Shown one piece after another: positions 6,829 through 7,025 of a DNA stretch of 7,025 nt. The DNA lies in contig JAUWLG010000062.1 of assembly GCA_030613795.1 (NCBI GenBank), forward strand, positions 1 through 7,025. The letters are read 5' to 3'. The first letter of the stretch is position 1. The number at the start of each line of letters is the position of its first letter. Under the pieces are notes generated by a model that saw only the letters and a list, made by a program, of their open reading frames with translations, was not told the origin of the DNA and did not search any database. The translations under genes and the position numbers were made by a program. The DNA is from Helicobacteraceae bacterium (GTDB lineage Bacteria; Campylobacterota; Campylobacteria; Campylobacterales; Sulfurimonadaceae).

Positions 6829-6851
6829 GGTATATAGTTAGTGTGGTAATA
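6829..6851 (-). repeat. Right terminal inverted repeat (23 bp, perfect)
   Basis: Read on the minus strand it begins TATTACCACACTAAC, identical to the left copy. It encodes the last three sense codons and the TAA stop of dxs, in the same reading frame of the repeat that pgeF uses. Confidence 0.97.
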
Positions 6852-7025
6852 GAGTAGACTTCACTCTTTCGACAAGTTTTTCAGGAGAGAGTCCTAAAGA
6901 CGCTTCAACAAGTTTTGTATTTCCATGTGTGATAAACGCATCATCATATTCAAAACTTGTCAGCTCAATATTTGTGATCTTCTCATCTGCCAAGAACTCC
7001 AAGATAGCCGAACCGACCCCGCCCA
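6838..7025 (-). CDS. dxs: 1-deoxy-D-xylulose-5-phosphate synthase, C-terminal fragment
   Basis: Only the last 61 residues are in the window. They read GGVGSAILEFLADEKI, then SFEYDDAFITHGNTKLVEASLGLSPEKLVERV and end in KSTLLPH. The GG-x-GSA-hydrophobic-LEFLA motif followed by D-x-FI-x-HG-x-T-x-L and GL-SPE is the characteristic end of Dxs, in the C-terminal transketolase domain. The enzyme condenses pyruvate and glyceraldehyde 3-phosphate with thiamine diphosphate, the first step of the MEP isoprenoid pathway. The gene converges on pgeF with 244 bp between stop codons. Its last three codons and stop lie in the right terminal repeat, so the C-terminus appears to be set by the element rather than by the native gene end. 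Confidence 0.93.
   Translation of the reverse strand, partial: GGVGSAILEFLADEKITNIELTSFEYDDAFITHGNTKLVEASLGLSPEKLVERVKSTLLPH

Larger units (their letters stand above)
6580..6851. mobile_element. Candidate MITE-like structured repeat between pgeF and dxs
   Basis: This 272-bp non-coding element is bounded by perfect 23-bp inverted repeats (6580-6602 and 6829-6851) with TA at both outer ends. TA ends fit insertion into a TA site, as with IS630/Tc1-mariner-type elements, but they are part of the repeat itself, so a target duplication cannot be proven. Inside are two independent long imperfect hairpins (6613-6710 and 6718-6820), so a single strand would fold as a terminal stem with two arms. No ORF in it looks like a gene. 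The terminal repeats supply the 3' ends and stop codons of both pgeF and dxs. I recognise no named family. A paired bidirectional 3'-end structure for two convergent genes is the main alternative to a mobile origin. Confidence 0.5.

Overview
The window is typical bacterial chromosome: moderately AT-rich, densely packed, with many overlapping genes. The gene set and the protein flavour (an ovoA-type ovothiol gene, a two-domain MltF, a Dxs C-terminus, and promoters with a good -10 but no clear -35) suggest a Campylobacterota member of the Sulfurimonas/Sulfuricurvum kind. That placement is an inference from style; no marker RNA gene is present.

Layout. From about 5684 down to 1, a five-gene cluster runs on the minus strand: ovoA (iron-dependent 5-histidylcysteine sulfoxide synthase with a fused methyltransferase), a MalY/PatB-type PLP C-S lyase that is a good candidate for OvoB, a class III sirtuin (CobB-like NAD-dependent deacylase), a membrane-anchored lytic transglycosylase (MltF), and the first 55 codons of an ADP-ribosylglycohydrolase-family protein cut by the window edge. 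Junctions are ATGA overlaps (ovoA/lyase, mltF/glycohydrolase) or a 10-nt overlap (sirtuin/mltF). The only gap is 56 nt, between the lyase and the sirtuin. From about 5829, pgeF (laccase-domain peptidoglycan editing factor) is read divergently on the plus strand. The end of dxs (1-deoxy-D-xylulose-5-phosphate synthase) enters from the right edge on the minus strand, convergent with pgeF.

How the genes may work together. OvoA plus the C-S lyase can account for all three steps of ovothiol A synthesis: oxidative Cys-His coupling, sulfoxide cleavage and N-methylation. The distal genes pair two activities of NAD/ADP-ribose chemistry (sirtuin and ADP-ribosylglycohydrolase) with a cell-wall lytic enzyme. 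Nothing in the sequence proves a shared pathway. MltF in this cluster and PgeF next to it both bear on peptidoglycan.

Most unusual region. The 245 bp between the pgeF and dxs stop codons belongs to a 272-bp element (6580-6851) bounded by perfect 23-bp inverted repeats that begin and end in TA. Inside are two long imperfect hairpins, each with a related TAGC/GCTA apex. The terminal repeats reach into both genes and supply the final codons and stop codon of each, so two unrelated proteins end in the same LLPH. It looks like a MITE-like, non-coding, structured repeat, and I recognise no named family.
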